From an uncultured Clostridia bacterium (GTDB taxonomy: Bacteria; Bacillota; Clostridia; Christensenellales; Borkfalkiaceae): a stretch of 5,805 bases of DNA. The translations under genes and the position numbers were made by a program. Shown in pieces: positions 5,805 to 5,805 of the stretch; the stretch's first letter is position 1, and each line of letters opens with the position of its first letter. A model generated the notes under the pieces. It did not search any database and was not told the DNA's origin. It worked only from the letters and a program-made list of their open reading frames with translations. The stretch is taken from positions 1-5,805 of the forward strand of contig CALWBJ010000180.1 in the NCBI GenBank assembly GCA_944376035.1, given 5' to 3'.

Positions 5805-5805
5805 T

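Noticed and set aside
5488..5805. Possible frameshifted AAA+ ATPase continuing from the loader-like tail
   Set aside because: I looked for Walker-type sequence in all forward frames after the stop; the stretch is AT-rich with many stops and no P-loop, so no local frameshift explains the missing ATPase.
5600..5805. Chromosomal origin next to a primosome gene
   Set aside because: The region is AT-rich and repetitive, but no DnaA boxes and no dnaA or dnaN neighbours are visible.

Overview
The window looks like a chromosomal segment of a moderately AT-rich, Gram-positive Clostridia-type bacterium (Bacillota), probably an uncultured, gut-type lineage. The evidence is a DUF951 protein, a single-span Gram-positive-style signal peptidase I, and a DnaD-type primosomal protein ending in a piece of a DnaC/DnaI-type helicase loader. 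Intergenic regions are very AT-rich and carry A/T tracts and AGGAGG-type ribosome binding sites. The lineage below class level is not resolvable by eye.

Layout. Minus strand, right to left from 3384 to 1: (i) a 560-residue cytoplasmic alpha/beta-hydrolase-fold protein with two C-terminal beta-rich domains, in which all three catalytic-triad positions appear to be replaced (1702-3384); (ii) a small Cys-rich DUF951 protein (1444-1647); (iii) signal peptidase I (843-1463), whose start codon lies inside the end of the DUF951 gene; (iv) a partial membrane-anchored protein with a long disordered N/Q/S-rich tail, which starts at a TTG and runs off the left edge (1-711). The first three genes are close enough to be co-transcribed. 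Possible internal promoters lie before DUF951 and before the partial gene, the latter with a perfect 16-bp palindrome in its spacer.

A 420-bp divergent intergenic region (3385-3804) separates this group from one plus-strand gene. It holds a good sigma-A promoter (3568-3596) reading rightward, followed by a roughly 200-nt leader with a strong 5' hairpin and competing downstream pairings. This is a possible structured regulatory leader or small RNA.

The plus-strand gene (3805-5487) is the most interesting item. It has a DnaD/DnaB-type winged-helix N-terminus, four tandem DnaD-like (DnaB_2) repeats spaced about 83-86 residues apart, and a C-terminus that matches the N-terminal helical and zinc-binding region of a DnaC/DnaI helicase loader and stops before the AAA+ ATPase would begin. 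It looks like a primosome scaffold fused to a helicase-contacting module. After it come about 170 bp without a gene, a strong intrinsic terminator (5661-5700) and degenerate 21-22-bp AT-rich direct repeats (5710-5804) running to the window end.

The proteins have no obvious joint pathway: secretion and membrane functions on the left, replication initiation on the right. No mobile element, CRISPR array, tRNA or rRNA was seen.
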